Shown here piece by piece: positions 9,560-17,987 of a DNA stretch of 64,000 bases (positions are counted from its first letter, which is position 1; each line of letters starts with the position of its first letter). Location of the stretch: positions 1,118,471-1,182,470 of the forward strand of contig NZ_CXSU01000012.1 in the NCBI RefSeq assembly GCF_001403795.1, written 5' to 3'. Source of the stretch: Jannaschia donghaensis (GTDB lineage: Bacteria; Pseudomonadota; Alphaproteobacteria; Rhodobacterales; Rhodobacteraceae). The notes under the pieces were generated by a model. It was not told the DNA's origin. It was given only the letters and a program-made list of their open reading frames with translations, and ran no database searches. Both the position numbers and the translations under genes were made by a program.

Positions 9560-10708
9560 ATGCCCCGCGACACCGATCACCCGCCCCGATACGCCGAGTT
9601 CTTCGCCGGCGGCGGTATGGTGCGCGCCGCCCTTTCGGGACGCTGGGACTGTGCCCTGGCCAACGACATCGACCCGATGAAATGCGCCGTCTACGCCGAC
9701 AATTGGGGCGACGACCACCTGATCCAGGGCGATATCGCCGATCTGGACGAGATGCGCCTGCGTCAGCCGATCGACCTCTACTGGGCGTCCTCCCCCTGTC
9801 AGGATTTCTCGCTTGCGGGGAACGGCAGCGGCCTTGGCGGTCAACGCAGTGGCGTGTTCCTGACCTGGATCGCCAAGATCCGCGCCACGCTTGCCGATGG
9901 GCACGCGCCCGCGATCATCGCGTTCGAAAACGTCATGGGGCTGGTCACGCGCAACGGAGGTCGCGATTTCGCCGCCGTCGTTACCGCGCTGTCCGATCTG
10001 GGCTACCGCGTTGGCGGGCTGGAGATCGACGCCCGCGATTTCGTGCCGCAAAGCCGCCCGCGCCTTTTTGTGATCGCGGTGCGCGCCGATCTGGACATGG
10101 CCGACCTGACCGCCGCCGGCCCCGACGGCCCGTACCACACCCGCCGCCTGACAGACTTCGTCGCCCGCGCGCCCGCGCGCATCCGCAAGACCTGGCATTG
10201 GTGGCGGCACGCCGCACCAACGAACCTTGGCCCGACGCTGGCACAGATGATCGACGCCGCGCCCGATACACCGTGGTTCGATGCGCAGACCCGGCGCAAC
10301 CTGACGGCAATGATGTCGCCGCCCAGCCTGTCGCGCCTGCAAACGGCCCGGGCGGCGGGAGGCGTACAGGTCGGCACCTTGTACCGACGTGGACGGCCCG
10401 GCCCAAGCGGCGTGGTGCGCCAACGGGCGGAGGTGCGGTTCGACGGCATCGCGGGGTGCCTGCGCACGCCCGCCGGGGGGTCGTCGCGCCAGACGCTTCT
10501 GCTGATCGAAGGGGGCAAGCTGCGCGCGCGCCTTTTGTCGACGAGGGAGGCGGCGCGCCTGATGGGCCTGCCCGACAGCTACCGTATGCCGCGCAATTAC
10601 AATGCCGCTTACAAGGTGGCGGGCGACGGCGTGGTGGTTCCGGTCGTGCAATACCTGGACGAGACGTTGTTCCAACCCGTCATGGCCCGCGCACAGGTCC
10701 GCGCATGA
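9560..10708 (+). CDS. DNA (cytosine-5-)-methyltransferase
   Basis: A 382-residue C5-cytosine methyltransferase. Conserved motifs appear in the standard order: I, FAGGGM (15-20); IV, SSPCQDFS with catalytic Cys80; VI, ENVMGL (Glu123); VIII, QSRPRLF (164-170); IX, REAARLMGLPDSYR; X, YKVAGDGVVVPVV. The region between VIII and IX, about 180 residues, should hold the target recognition domain. The start is ATG 9560, 39 bp after ispG, without a strong Shine-Dalgarno. Its TGA overlaps the ATG of a GIY-YIG nuclease gene, so the two are translationally coupled and may form a restriction-modification or related defence pair. Base composition looks like the host. Confidence 0.93.
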   Translation: MPRDTDHPPRYAEFFAGGGMVRAALSGRWDCALANDIDPMKCAVYADNWGDDHLIQGDIADLDEMRLRQPIDLYWASSPCQDFSLAGNGSGLGGQRSGVFLTWIAKIRATLADGHAPAIIAFENVMGLVTRNGGRDFAAVVTALSDLGYRVGGLEIDARDFVPQSRPRLFVIAVRADLDMADLTAAGPDGPYHTRRLTDFVARAPARIRKTWHWWRHAAPTNLGPTLAQMIDAAPDTPWFDAQTRRNLTAMMSPPSLSRLQTARAAGGVQVGTLYRRGRPGPSGVVRQRAEVRFDGIAGCLRTPAGGSSRQTLLLIEGGKLRARLLSTREAARLMGLPDSYRMPRNYNAAYKVAGDGVVVPVVQYLDETLFQPVMARAQVRA

Positions 10709-11250
10709 GCGGCGATCAGGCGTTTCGCAAAACCGCCGTGGCCGGGCTGACCGATGCCACGGGCGTCTATGCGCTTTGCGATCTGGACGGGCAGCCGATC
10801 TATGTCGGCCAGTCGACCGACGGCATCCGCAGCCGTGTCCGGCGCCATCTGACGTCGGCCCGGTCGGACGTGATCGCGAACCGGCAAATCGACGTCTGGG
10901 AGGTTGCTTTCGTGCGCGCGTGGAAGGTAACCGGCACGGATGCGATCACGGCGATGGAACGCCGGGTCTTTGCCCATTTCGACGCGATCCTGCCGTTGAT
11001 GAATGGGGCGGGACTGTCGGATATGTTCGACCCGCCCGCCCCGCCCGACCCCGATCAGACAGTGCAGGTCATCCCCGAAGCCGAGCGTTTGCTGCGCCTT
11101 GCGCCAGACCGGCGATTGACCCGTCAGATCGCGCAATACGACCGGTTGGTGGACTATATCCTGACGGTGAAGAACGCGCCGCATCTGCGAAAATCGCTCG
11201 ACGCGCATTTTTCACGGCTGGTCCGCTATCATCAGATGTTCCTAACCTGA
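10705..11250 (+). CDS. GIY-YIG nuclease, partner of the C5 methyltransferase
   Basis: A 181-residue protein whose first 105 residues form a complete GIY-YIG nuclease fold: GVYAL (Tyr22), PIYVGQS (Tyr33), the arginine helix IRSRVRRH (Arg44), the metal-binding Glu85 in AMERRVF, and Asn100 in LPLMN. The C-terminal part (DRRLTRQIAQYDRLVDYIL) is helical and could bind DNA or form dimers. It starts in an ATGA overlap with the methyltransferase. Known R-M systems such as Eco29kI use GIY-YIG endonucleases beside a C5 methyltransferase, so a restriction role is reasonable; repair or another role remains possible. Its end overlaps the convergent egtD by 9 bp. Confidence 0.85.
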   Translation: MSGDQAFRKTAVAGLTDATGVYALCDLDGQPIYVGQSTDGIRSRVRRHLTSARSDVIANRQIDVWEVAFVRAWKVTGTDAITAMERRVFAHFDAILPLMNGAGLSDMFDPPAPPDPDQTVQVIPEAERLLRLAPDRRLTRQIAQYDRLVDYILTVKNAPHLRKSLDAHFSRLVRYHQMFLT

Positions 11251-12183
11251 GGCCGGGCGCAGCACCGCGACGGCAAAACGGGCATCCGCGTCCATCAAAG
11301 TCTCCGCCAGGGTCCAGCCCGATTTCAGGGCCAGGTCCGCCAAGGTATCGGCCGTGTATTTCCGACAGCTTTCGGTATGGATACTCTCGCCCTTGGCGAA
11401 TGTGATCACGTGATCGCCAAGCGTCACGGTCTGGGCCTTGGACGACACGAGGTGCATTTCGATCCGGGCCGGGTCATCGTGCCATCGGACGTCGTGCCGG
11501 AAGGCGTCGACATCGAAATCTGCATGAACTTCGTTGTTCAACCGACTGAGAATATTGAGATTGAACTCCGACGTCACGCCCGCCGAATCATCGTAGGCGG
11601 CGATCAACTGCCCCACCGGCTTCACCAGATCGACGCCGAGGATGAAGCCCTCGACTCCGGGCCAGTTCCGCACACGCGACAGCAGGGCAACGGCTTCCGC
11701 CGGGTCCAGGTTGCCAATGGTGGATCCGGGGAAGAACGCGACTTTCGCAGTTGTGATCACATCTAGCGGCAAGTCCACCGGGCCGGTGAAATCTGCCACG
11801 ACGGGTCGGATGGACAGCCGGGGATAGCGTAGGCACAGGTCGGCGGCGGTCGCCATCAGGAATTCTTCCGAAATGTCGATCGGCACGTAGGCCCCGAAAT
11901 GCCCCCCGGCAGTCAGCAAGCGGCGTGTCTTGACGCTGGCCCCCGACCCCAGCTCGACCAGTGCGCCGCCCGGCGGCACGACGCCCGCCAGGTGATCGGC
12001 GTGATCGCGCAGGATCGCGGCTTCGGTCCGGGTGGGATAGTATTCGGGCAGGCCGGTAATCTGCTCGAACAGGTCGGATCCGCGCCGGTCGTAGAACCAT
12101 TTCGGCGGCAGCGACTTTTGCGGCGCGGTCAGGCCTGCGATGGCATCGGCCAGAAGATCCGCGTTCGCGGCAAGGTCCTTCAC
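11242..12183 (-). CDS. egtD: L-histidine N-alpha-methyltransferase
   Basis: EgtD converts histidine to hercynine (three SAM-dependent methylations), the first step in ergothioneine synthesis. The 313-residue protein has the family motifs LPPKWFYDRRGSDLFEQIT, LPEYYPTRTE, the SAM site VELGSGASVKTR and FFPGSTIGNL. The start is a GTG at 12181-12183, overlapping the egtB TGA as GTGA and giving MKDLAANADLLADAIAGL; this is preferred over distant upstream codons because it matches the family length. It forms an operon egtB-egtD read leftward. Confidence 0.94.
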   Translation of the reverse strand: MKDLAANADLLADAIAGLTAPQKSLPPKWFYDRRGSDLFEQITGLPEYYPTRTEAAILRDHADHLAGVVPPGGALVELGSGASVKTRRLLTAGGHFGAYVPIDISEEFLMATAADLCLRYPRLSIRPVVADFTGPVDLPLDVITTAKVAFFPGSTIGNLDPAEAVALLSRVRNWPGVEGFILGVDLVKPVGQLIAAYDDSAGVTSEFNLNILSRLNNEVHADFDVDAFRHDVRWHDDPARIEMHLVSSKAQTVTLGDHVITFAKGESIHTESCRKYTADTLADLALKSGWTLAETLMDADARFAVAVLRPASG

Positions 12184-13433
12184 GTTGCGTCCCGGGCCAA
12201 GCGAAGCCCCATCATTTGCCAGCGTTGATGGGGATAGAAGAAGGTCCGATAGGTGGGCCGCATCTGGTCGCGGGCGGTGGCGCAGGACCCGCCGCGCAGG
12301 ACCATCTGGTTGACCATGAACTTGCCGTTGTATTCGCCCAAAGGTCCCTCGGGCGGGCGAAAGCCGGGATAGGGAACGAAGGGCGACGATGTCCATTCCC
12401 AGACATCGCCCCAGACCGCCGACCCCGGCATCGGGCGCAATTTTCCGTCGTCCAGGAAATTGCCGTCGATGGCGTGGTCGCGAAACGCGATTTCATGCTC
12501 GGCCTCGGTCGGCAGGCGCGCGCCGGCCCACCGGGCATAGGCATCGGCTTCGTAATAGCTGACGTGAACGACCGGCGCATCCAGCGCGACGGGCTGCGCC
12601 CCGCGCAGGGTGAACGTCCACCATTCGCCATCCTGCGCCCACCAGTAGAGCGGATGCTGCCACCCGTCCCGGCTGGCGACGGCATGGCCTTCCATGAACC
12701 AATGGCGGGCGCCGGTGTACCCGCCATCCTCCATGAACGCGATCCAATCGCGGTTGGTCACGGGACGGTTTGCCATTTCGAAGGGGGCGACGAAAACCTT
12801 GTGGCGCGGCTGTTCGCAATCGTAGGCGAACCCCTTCCCGTCGTGGCCGATCCGCTTCGTTCCGCCCTCGTGACGGGCAAAGCTGACCGGCACCTCGGTC
12901 GTGACCGGCAGGGGTTCGGGGTCGCGGTATGCAGGCAGAAGCGGGTTGAACGAAAGCCCATGCAACAGGTCGGTCACCAGCAGTTCCTGATGCTGCATTT
13001 CATGGTGACAGCCCAGTTCGACCAGACCGGCGATATCGTCGGCATCATCGCGGCCCGACGACAGCAGCGCATCCATCGCGTCATCCACATGGGCGCGGTA
13101 ATCGGCCACTTCGGTGCAATCGGGGCGACTGACCAGGCCGCGGCGGTCGCGCGCGTGACGCGGCCCGGCCTGGGTATAGTAGCTGTTGAACAGAAACGCG
13201 AAACGGTCATCGGGGCTGACGTAGCCGGGCATCCGGGGCTTCAGGATGAACTCCTCATAGAACCAGGTCGTATGGGCAAGATGCCATTTCACCGGAGAGG
13301 CATCCTCCATCGACTGAAGCATCTGATCTTCGGGGCGCAGCGGTGCGGCCAGCGCGTCGGTCCGTGCGCGCGTGCGCGCGAAAAGACCAAGGGCGGCGTT
13401 CGGAGCAAGGGATCGTGGAACGGATCGGATCAT
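12180..13433 (-). CDS. egtB: Ergothioneine biosynthesis sulfoxide synthase EgtB
   Basis: Non-heme iron enzyme that joins hercynine with a thiol (cysteine or gamma-glutamylcysteine) using O2. It has 417 residues: an N-terminal DinB-like domain carrying the iron triad His51 (WHLAHTTWF) and His144/His148 (CHHEMQHQE), then a formylglycine-generating-enzyme-like domain (GDVWEWTSSPF, MVLRGGSC). These match the mycobacterial EgtB triad. No egtC amidohydrolase gene is nearby, so the enzyme may use cysteine directly, or the later steps are encoded elsewhere; both are inference. Confidence 0.93.
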   Translation of the reverse strand: MIRSVPRSLAPNAALGLFARTRARTDALAAPLRPEDQMLQSMEDASPVKWHLAHTTWFYEEFILKPRMPGYVSPDDRFAFLFNSYYTQAGPRHARDRRGLVSRPDCTEVADYRAHVDDAMDALLSSGRDDADDIAGLVELGCHHEMQHQELLVTDLLHGLSFNPLLPAYRDPEPLPVTTEVPVSFARHEGGTKRIGHDGKGFAYDCEQPRHKVFVAPFEMANRPVTNRDWIAFMEDGGYTGARHWFMEGHAVASRDGWQHPLYWWAQDGEWWTFTLRGAQPVALDAPVVHVSYYEADAYARWAGARLPTEAEHEIAFRDHAIDGNFLDDGKLRPMPGSAVWGDVWEWTSSPFVPYPGFRPPEGPLGEYNGKFMVNQMVLRGGSCATARDQMRPTYRTFFYPHQRWQMMGLRLARDAT

Positions 13434-13526
13434 GGGCTGGCCTTCGCGGAATCGACGTGACCCCCAGCCTAGCCGATTTTTGCCCCCCGTCCCGTCAATG
13501 ATCCGTGACAGAGGGCAAAGTTCCGC

Positions 13527-14828
13527 TCACCGTTCTGGCAGGAGACCGCGCGGCGAGAAGCGCAGGACCAGCAGAAGGATGATCCCCATCGTCAGCAGCC
13601 GCATATGCGCCACCGAATCCAGAAGGTGCCCCTTGAGCCAACTGCCGTCCGCCATGCCGGCGGTGATGCCGTTCATCAGCAGGGCGCCCAACGGCTCCAC
13701 CTGAACCCAAAGCCACCAGATCAGGAACCCGCCCAGGACGCTGCCCCAGTTGTTGCCCGACCCGCCCACGATCACCATCACCCAGATCAGGAAGGTATAG
13801 CGCAGGGGTTGATAGGTTCCGGGCGTCAGCTGCCCATCGAGCGTGGTCATCATCGCACCCGCCAGCCCCACGACCGCCGACCCCAGGACGAAGATCTGAA
13901 GGTGGCGCGCGGTGACGTCCTTGCCCATCGCCTCGGCCGCGACTTCGTTGTCGCGGATCGCGCGCATCATCCGGCCCCAGGGCGAGGCCAGCGCCGCCTG
14001 CGTCAGCCAGATCAGCAGCAGCAGAACGACGGCGAACAGACCGGCATAGGCCAGCTTGACGAAGATGGTGGAGGCGGTGACGGGATCGGCCCCGAACTCC
14101 GTCGCCAGTTCGACGAACCAGGGCGCAACCTGAAGGTCGATCTCATAGGGGACGGGGCGCGGCAGGCCGATGACGTTCTTGACGCCGCGGGCCATCCAAT
14201 CTTCGTTCTTCATGACCGCGATCACGATCTCGGCAATGCCGAGCGTGGCGATGGCCAGATAGTCCGACCGCAGGCCCAAGGCCGTCTTGCCCACGATCCA
14301 GGCAACACCCGCCGCCAGCAGACCGCCGATCGGCCAGGCGACAAGAACCGGCAGGCCAAGGCCGCCAATGTTGCCCGCGCTGGCGGGGTCCACCGCCTCC
14401 ACCGCTTCGACGCCGGGGTCCAGAACCGAACGGAAGACGATAAATCCGACCAGCAGGATCGCCAGCACGATCCAGCCGCCGAACCGGGGCACCCGAGTAT
14501 AGGCCAGGATGGCCGCGACCACCGTCGCGGCCCCCAGCACCAGACCGATGGCGATGCGCAGGCCGCCCGCCGACGCGGCCTCGGCGTTGGGTGGCATCGA
14601 CACCAGGACCGCGCCCAGGCCGCCCAAGGCGACGAACCCCATGACGCCGACGTTGAACAGACCGGCGTAGCCCCATTGCATATTCACCCCAAGCGCCATG
14701 ATCGCGGAGATGAGGCCCATGTTGAAGATCGTCAGCGCCACGTTCCACGACTGGAAGAACCCGGTCCCGAGGAACAGGAGCGCGACGAGACCGAACAGCG
14801 CGATGGCGCGCGGTGTCTGGGAGGTCAT
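13527..14828 (-). CDS. livM: Branched-chain amino acid ABC transporter permease LivM
   Basis: Inner-membrane permease of a high-affinity branched-chain amino acid (or related amide) ABC importer. It has 433 residues with around ten hydrophobic helices, beginning RAIALFGLVALLFLGTGF. Family motifs present: MQWGYAGLFNVGVMGFVALG, GLAGAMMTT and VMVIVGGSGNNWGSVLGG. The ATG overlaps the livH stop as ATGA. It is the last gene of the leftward liv operon and is a little longer than the usual LivM because of extra N-terminal and middle segments. Confidence 0.92.
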   Translation of the reverse strand: MTSQTPRAIALFGLVALLFLGTGFFQSWNVALTIFNMGLISAIMALGVNMQWGYAGLFNVGVMGFVALGGLGAVLVSMPPNAEAASAGGLRIAIGLVLGAATVVAAILAYTRVPRFGGWIVLAILLVGFIVFRSVLDPGVEAVEAVDPASAGNIGGLGLPVLVAWPIGGLLAAGVAWIVGKTALGLRSDYLAIATLGIAEIVIAVMKNEDWMARGVKNVIGLPRPVPYEIDLQVAPWFVELATEFGADPVTASTIFVKLAYAGLFAVVLLLLIWLTQAALASPWGRMMRAIRDNEVAAEAMGKDVTARHLQIFVLGSAVVGLAGAMMTTLDGQLTPGTYQPLRYTFLIWVMVIVGGSGNNWGSVLGGFLIWWLWVQVEPLGALLMNGITAGMADGSWLKGHLLDSVAHMRLLTMGIILLLVLRFSPRGLLPER

Positions 14829-15835
14829 ACCGATTTCCCCTTGAAAAGACCCGTGGGCCGGAACAGCAGCACGATGATCAAGATTACGAAGCTGACCGCG
14901 AATTTGTAGTCGGTGGACAAAAGCTGCACCAAGCCATCGGGCTCAAGGCTTTCGGGCAGGGCATAGCCCAGCACCTTCTTGAGCGGATAGGTGATCGTCA
15001 CTTCGGCAAACGCGATGACGAAGCCACCCGCGATGGCCCCCACCGGACTGCCCAGGCCGCCCACGATGGCGGCCGCGAAGATCGGCAGCAGAAGCTGGAA
15101 ATAGGTGAAAGGCTTGAACGATTTGTCGAGACCGTAGAGCGTGCCGGCAATGGTCGCCAGCGCGGCCACCATCAGCCAAGTGTACATCACCACCCGTTCG
15201 GGGTTGATGCCCGACAGCAGCGCCAGATCTTCGTTGTCGGAATAGGCGCGCATCGACTTGCCCGTCCGCGTCTTGTTGAGAAACCAGAACAGGATCGCAA
15301 CGACGATGATTGCCACGACGACCGTGATCGCCTGCGTCGTCTTGATCGCCAGACCTTCGTCCAGACCGCTCAACGTCTTGAAATCGCGCGCGGTGATGAT
15401 GAACCGCTCTCCGTCCGAGAACAGTTGATCGTCGGGCCCGATGATGAAGCGAACCAGACCGTTCATCACGAACATCACGCCCAGCGACGCGATCACGAAG
15501 GTGACGGGCACGGCCTTTTTCGTGCGGTAGAACTTATAGACGAGCTTGTCTGTCCCCAGCACCAGCAGCGCGCAGGCCACAATACCGACCGGCAGCGCCA
15601 GAAGCGCGGTCGGCAACGGCCCGAAGCTGATCCCGAGGGCCTGGAACCCCCAGGTCGTCATGATGACGGCCATGGTCCCGAAGGCCATCGTGTCGCCATG
15701 GGCGAAGTTGGAAAAGCGCAGGATGCCGTAGATCAGCGTCACGCCAAGCGCGCCGAGCGCCAGCTGCGCGCCGTATGCGGTGGCGGGGACGAGGACGAAA
15801 TTGGCGAAGGCCACGAGGGCGTTTAGGGGTTCCAT
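14825..15835 (-). CDS. livH: Branched-chain amino acid ABC transporter permease LivH
   Basis: Second permease of the Liv importer, 336 residues with about eight membrane helices. Motifs: YGAQLALGALGVTLIYGILR, FSNFAHGDTMAFGT, and AAIVGGLGSPVGAIAGG near the C-terminus. The start MEPLNALVAFAN is chosen because an AGGAG lies 11 bases upstream and the ATG overlaps the stop of the preceding secreted-protein gene (TGATG). An in-frame ATG 21 bases further upstream is less likely. Confidence 0.92.
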   Translation of the reverse strand: MEPLNALVAFANFVLVPATAYGAQLALGALGVTLIYGILRFSNFAHGDTMAFGTMAVIMTTWGFQALGISFGPLPTALLALPVGIVACALLVLGTDKLVYKFYRTKKAVPVTFVIASLGVMFVMNGLVRFIIGPDDQLFSDGERFIITARDFKTLSGLDEGLAIKTTQAITVVVAIIVVAILFWFLNKTRTGKSMRAYSDNEDLALLSGINPERVVMYTWLMVAALATIAGTLYGLDKSFKPFTYFQLLLPIFAAAIVGGLGSPVGAIAGGFVIAFAEVTITYPLKKVLGYALPESLEPDGLVQLLSTDYKFAVSFVILIIVLLFRPTGLFKGKSV

Positions 15836-16260
15836 CAGCTTGTCATCTCCTGGCACGTCCCGCGAATGACGATGCCATGTGCGAGGTCATTTCCGGCACC
15901 GTCGTCGATGATGACCGGGATCATCCGAAGGTATTGAAGGTTTTGAAAGATCGTGAACGTGGCAGGTCCGGCGAGCGATACACTCTCCTTTACGCCTACA
16001 GCGAGAATTGGATCCGACGGCATCTGCAATCGATACAGATGAGACTCGTCGTAGTGTTCGGGATCGATCGGGCTCACCACCGGTGTCTTTCGGTCTTTGT
16101 CTATCACGACGCCTTCTTCGACATGGGGAGTCTCTTCGCACCCAATTCCCGAATGGCACATGTCGCTGGCAACACAAATGTAGGTTCTATCCGCACCAAA
16201 CGAGGGAAGACTCGACGCCAAGACGAACGAAACCAGGAGAATAGACCAAATGCCGCGCAT
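15835..16260 (-). CDS. Secreted protein of unknown function inside the liv operon
   Basis: A 141-residue protein with a signal peptide (MRGIWSILLVSFVLASSLPS, cleaved after SFGA) and a compact mature part with four cysteines (YICVASDMCHSGIGCEE, RGTCQE) that could form two disulfides. The gene sits exactly between livF and livH, 2 bp after the livF stop side and overlapping livH by TGATG, so it is an operon member. It uses visibly more A/T-rich codons than its neighbours, which suggests later insertion. I do not recognise the family; a periplasmic role linked to solute uptake would be speculation. Confidence 0.75.
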   Translation of the reverse strand: MRGIWSILLVSFVLASSLPSFGADRTYICVASDMCHSGIGCEETPHVEEGVVIDKDRKTPVVSPIDPEHYDESHLYRLQMPSDPILAVGVKESVSLAGPATFTIFQNLQYLRMIPVIIDDGAGNDLAHGIVIRGTCQEMTS

Positions 16261-16262
16261 CC

Positions 16263-17087
16263 TCAGCCCCCCAAGAAACTGCGTCGGACGTCGTCGTCCG
16301 CCAGCAGTTCCTTGCCCGTGCCGGTGTGCGCGTTGCGGCCCTGTACCAGCACATATCCCCTGTCCGCGATCTCCAGCGCCTGACGGGCGTTCTGTTCCAC
16401 CATCAGGATGGGGATGCCCGTGCGCGACACTTCGATGATCCGGTCGAACAGCTCATCCATCACGATGGGCGAGACCCCGGCGGTCGGCTCGTCCAGCATC
16501 AGGACCTTGGGTTTCGTCATCAACGCGCGCCCCACGGCCACCTGCTGACGCTGCCCACCAGAAAGCTCTCCGGCGGCCTGCCGACGCTTGTCGCCCAAGA
16601 TGGGAAACAGCTCGAAAATCTGCTCCATCGTCTCGACGATCTTGTCGTCGGTACGGATGAACGCGCCCATTTCCAGGTTTTCCTGCACCGTCATCGACCC
16701 GAAGATGTTCGACGTCTGCGGCACGAAGCCCATGCCCTTGACCACCCGGTCCTGTGGGGACAGCGCGGTGATGTCCTCCCCATCCAGCCGCACCGCGCCC
16801 TTGCGCAGGTTCAGCATGCCGAACACGGCCTTCATGCCCGTCGACTTGCCCGCGCCGTTCGGCCCGACGATCACGGCAATCTCGCCCGGATTCACGGCGA
16901 TGGTACAATCGTGCAGGATATCCGGGCCCTGCCCGTAACCGCCGGTCATGCTGTCCCCGATTAGGAAGGCGTCCTGCGTGTGGCTACGCTCCCCGGTGGC
17001 GGTGCCGGGCGACATCGTCGACGGTGTGCCGCGTTTGGTGATCGACGCGTCCTTGTTGCCGCGGTCGTCCTGATACGCGTTCGTCAT
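16263..17087 (-). CDS. livF: Branched-chain amino acid ABC transporter ATPase LivF
   Basis: Cytoplasmic ATPase of the Liv importer, 274 residues. Walker A GPNGAGKST, signature ELSGGQRQQVAVGRA, Walker B VLMLDEPTAG and the H-loop-region residues MVEQNARQALEIADR are intact. About 45 residues of a polar N-terminal extension precede the conserved MTGGYGQGPDILHDCTIAV; a similar extension occurs in relatives I know from Rhodobacterales. The ATG overlaps the livG stop (ATGA). Confidence 0.93.
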   Translation of the reverse strand: MTNAYQDDRGNKDASITKRGTPSTMSPGTATGERSHTQDAFLIGDSMTGGYGQGPDILHDCTIAVNPGEIAVIVGPNGAGKSTGMKAVFGMLNLRKGAVRLDGEDITALSPQDRVVKGMGFVPQTSNIFGSMTVQENLEMGAFIRTDDKIVETMEQIFELFPILGDKRRQAAGELSGGQRQQVAVGRALMTKPKVLMLDEPTAGVSPIVMDELFDRIIEVSRTGIPILMVEQNARQALEIADRGYVLVQGRNAHTGTGKELLADDDVRRSFLGG

Positions 17088-17890
17088 GCCCCGGTCTCCG
17101 CCAGCTGATCCTTGTTCTTCAGCCCGGTGCCCAGATAGGCCTCGATCACCTGTTCGTTGGCCTTGATCTGGGCCAGCGATCCTTCGGCCAGGACCTTGCC
17201 CTCGGCCATGCAGATGACGTGGTCGCTGATCTTGCCGATGAAATCCATGTCGTGCTCGATCACGACGAACGTGTAGTCGCGTTCCTTGTTGAGCCGGATG
17301 ATCGCGTCGCCGATCGTATTCAGAAGCGTCCGGTTCACGCCAGCGCCCACCTCGTCCAGAAAGACGATCTTGGCGTCGACCATCATCGTGCGCCCCAGTT
17401 CCAGCAACTTCTTCTGCCCGCCGGAAATCTGACCCGCGCGTTGATCGCGCAGGTGGCTAACCGTGAGAAACTCCAACACCTCGTCGGCCTTGGCCCGCAG
17501 GGCGCGTTCCTCGTCGGCAATGCGCTTGCGGCCGAACCATGTGTTCCACAGCGTCTCGCCCGATTGCGCGCCGGGCACCATCATCAGGTTTTCCTGACAG
17601 GTCATCGAATGAAATTCATGGGCGATCTGAAAGGTCCGCAGCAGCCCGCGGTGGAACAATTCATGCGGCGGCAGGCCCGTGATATCATCGCTGGCCCCGC
17701 CATCGCCCAGCATCGTCACCCGCCCAGATGTGGGCGGCAGGACACCGGCGATCACGTTGAACAGGGTCGTCTTGCCGGCCCCGTTCGGGCCGATCAATCC
17801 GGTGATCGATTTCGGTTCGATCTTCATGGATGCGCCGTCTACGGCGCGAAAGCCGCCGAAATGGCGATGAAGGTCATGGACCTCGATCAT
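17084..17890 (-). CDS. livG: Branched-chain amino acid ABC transporter ATPase LivG
   Basis: Second ATPase of the Liv importer, 268 residues, starting MIEVHDLHRHFGGFRAVDG. Walker A GLIGPNGAGKTTLFN, signature QISGGQKKLLELGRTMM, Walker B IVFLDEVGAGVN (the usual Pro after Glu is Val, common in LivG) and the H-loop FVVIEHDMDF. The ATG at 17888-17890 has AGGGGAAA upstream. It is the first gene after a strong hairpin that separates the binding-protein gene from the rest of the operon. Confidence 0.94.
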   Translation of the reverse strand: MIEVHDLHRHFGGFRAVDGASMKIEPKSITGLIGPNGAGKTTLFNVIAGVLPPTSGRVTMLGDGGASDDITGLPPHELFHRGLLRTFQIAHEFHSMTCQENLMMVPGAQSGETLWNTWFGRKRIADEERALRAKADEVLEFLTVSHLRDQRAGQISGGQKKLLELGRTMMVDAKIVFLDEVGAGVNRTLLNTIGDAIIRLNKERDYTFVVIEHDMDFIGKISDHVICMAEGKVLAEGSLAQIKANEQVIEAYLGTGLKNKDQLAETGA

Positions 17891-17937
17891 GCGTTTTCCC
17901 CTGTCGTCGGTCCCGAATTTGTCCGGTGTCCCGTTTG

Positions 17938-17966
17938 CGAAAACGGCCCCGGAAAACCGGGGCCGT
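17938..17966 (-). terminator. Strong hairpin between the Liv binding-protein gene and livG
   Basis: Perfect 10-bp stem ACGGCCCCGG with a 4-base loop and CCGGGGCCGT, 22 bases after the stop of the binding-protein gene. On the minus strand it is followed by TTTTCG. This is a classic partial terminator/mRNA-stabilising hairpin that lets the binding protein be made in excess over membrane parts. Confidence 0.8.
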
Positions 17967-17987
17967 CTTTGTCCGTCTGGCCGCGCC

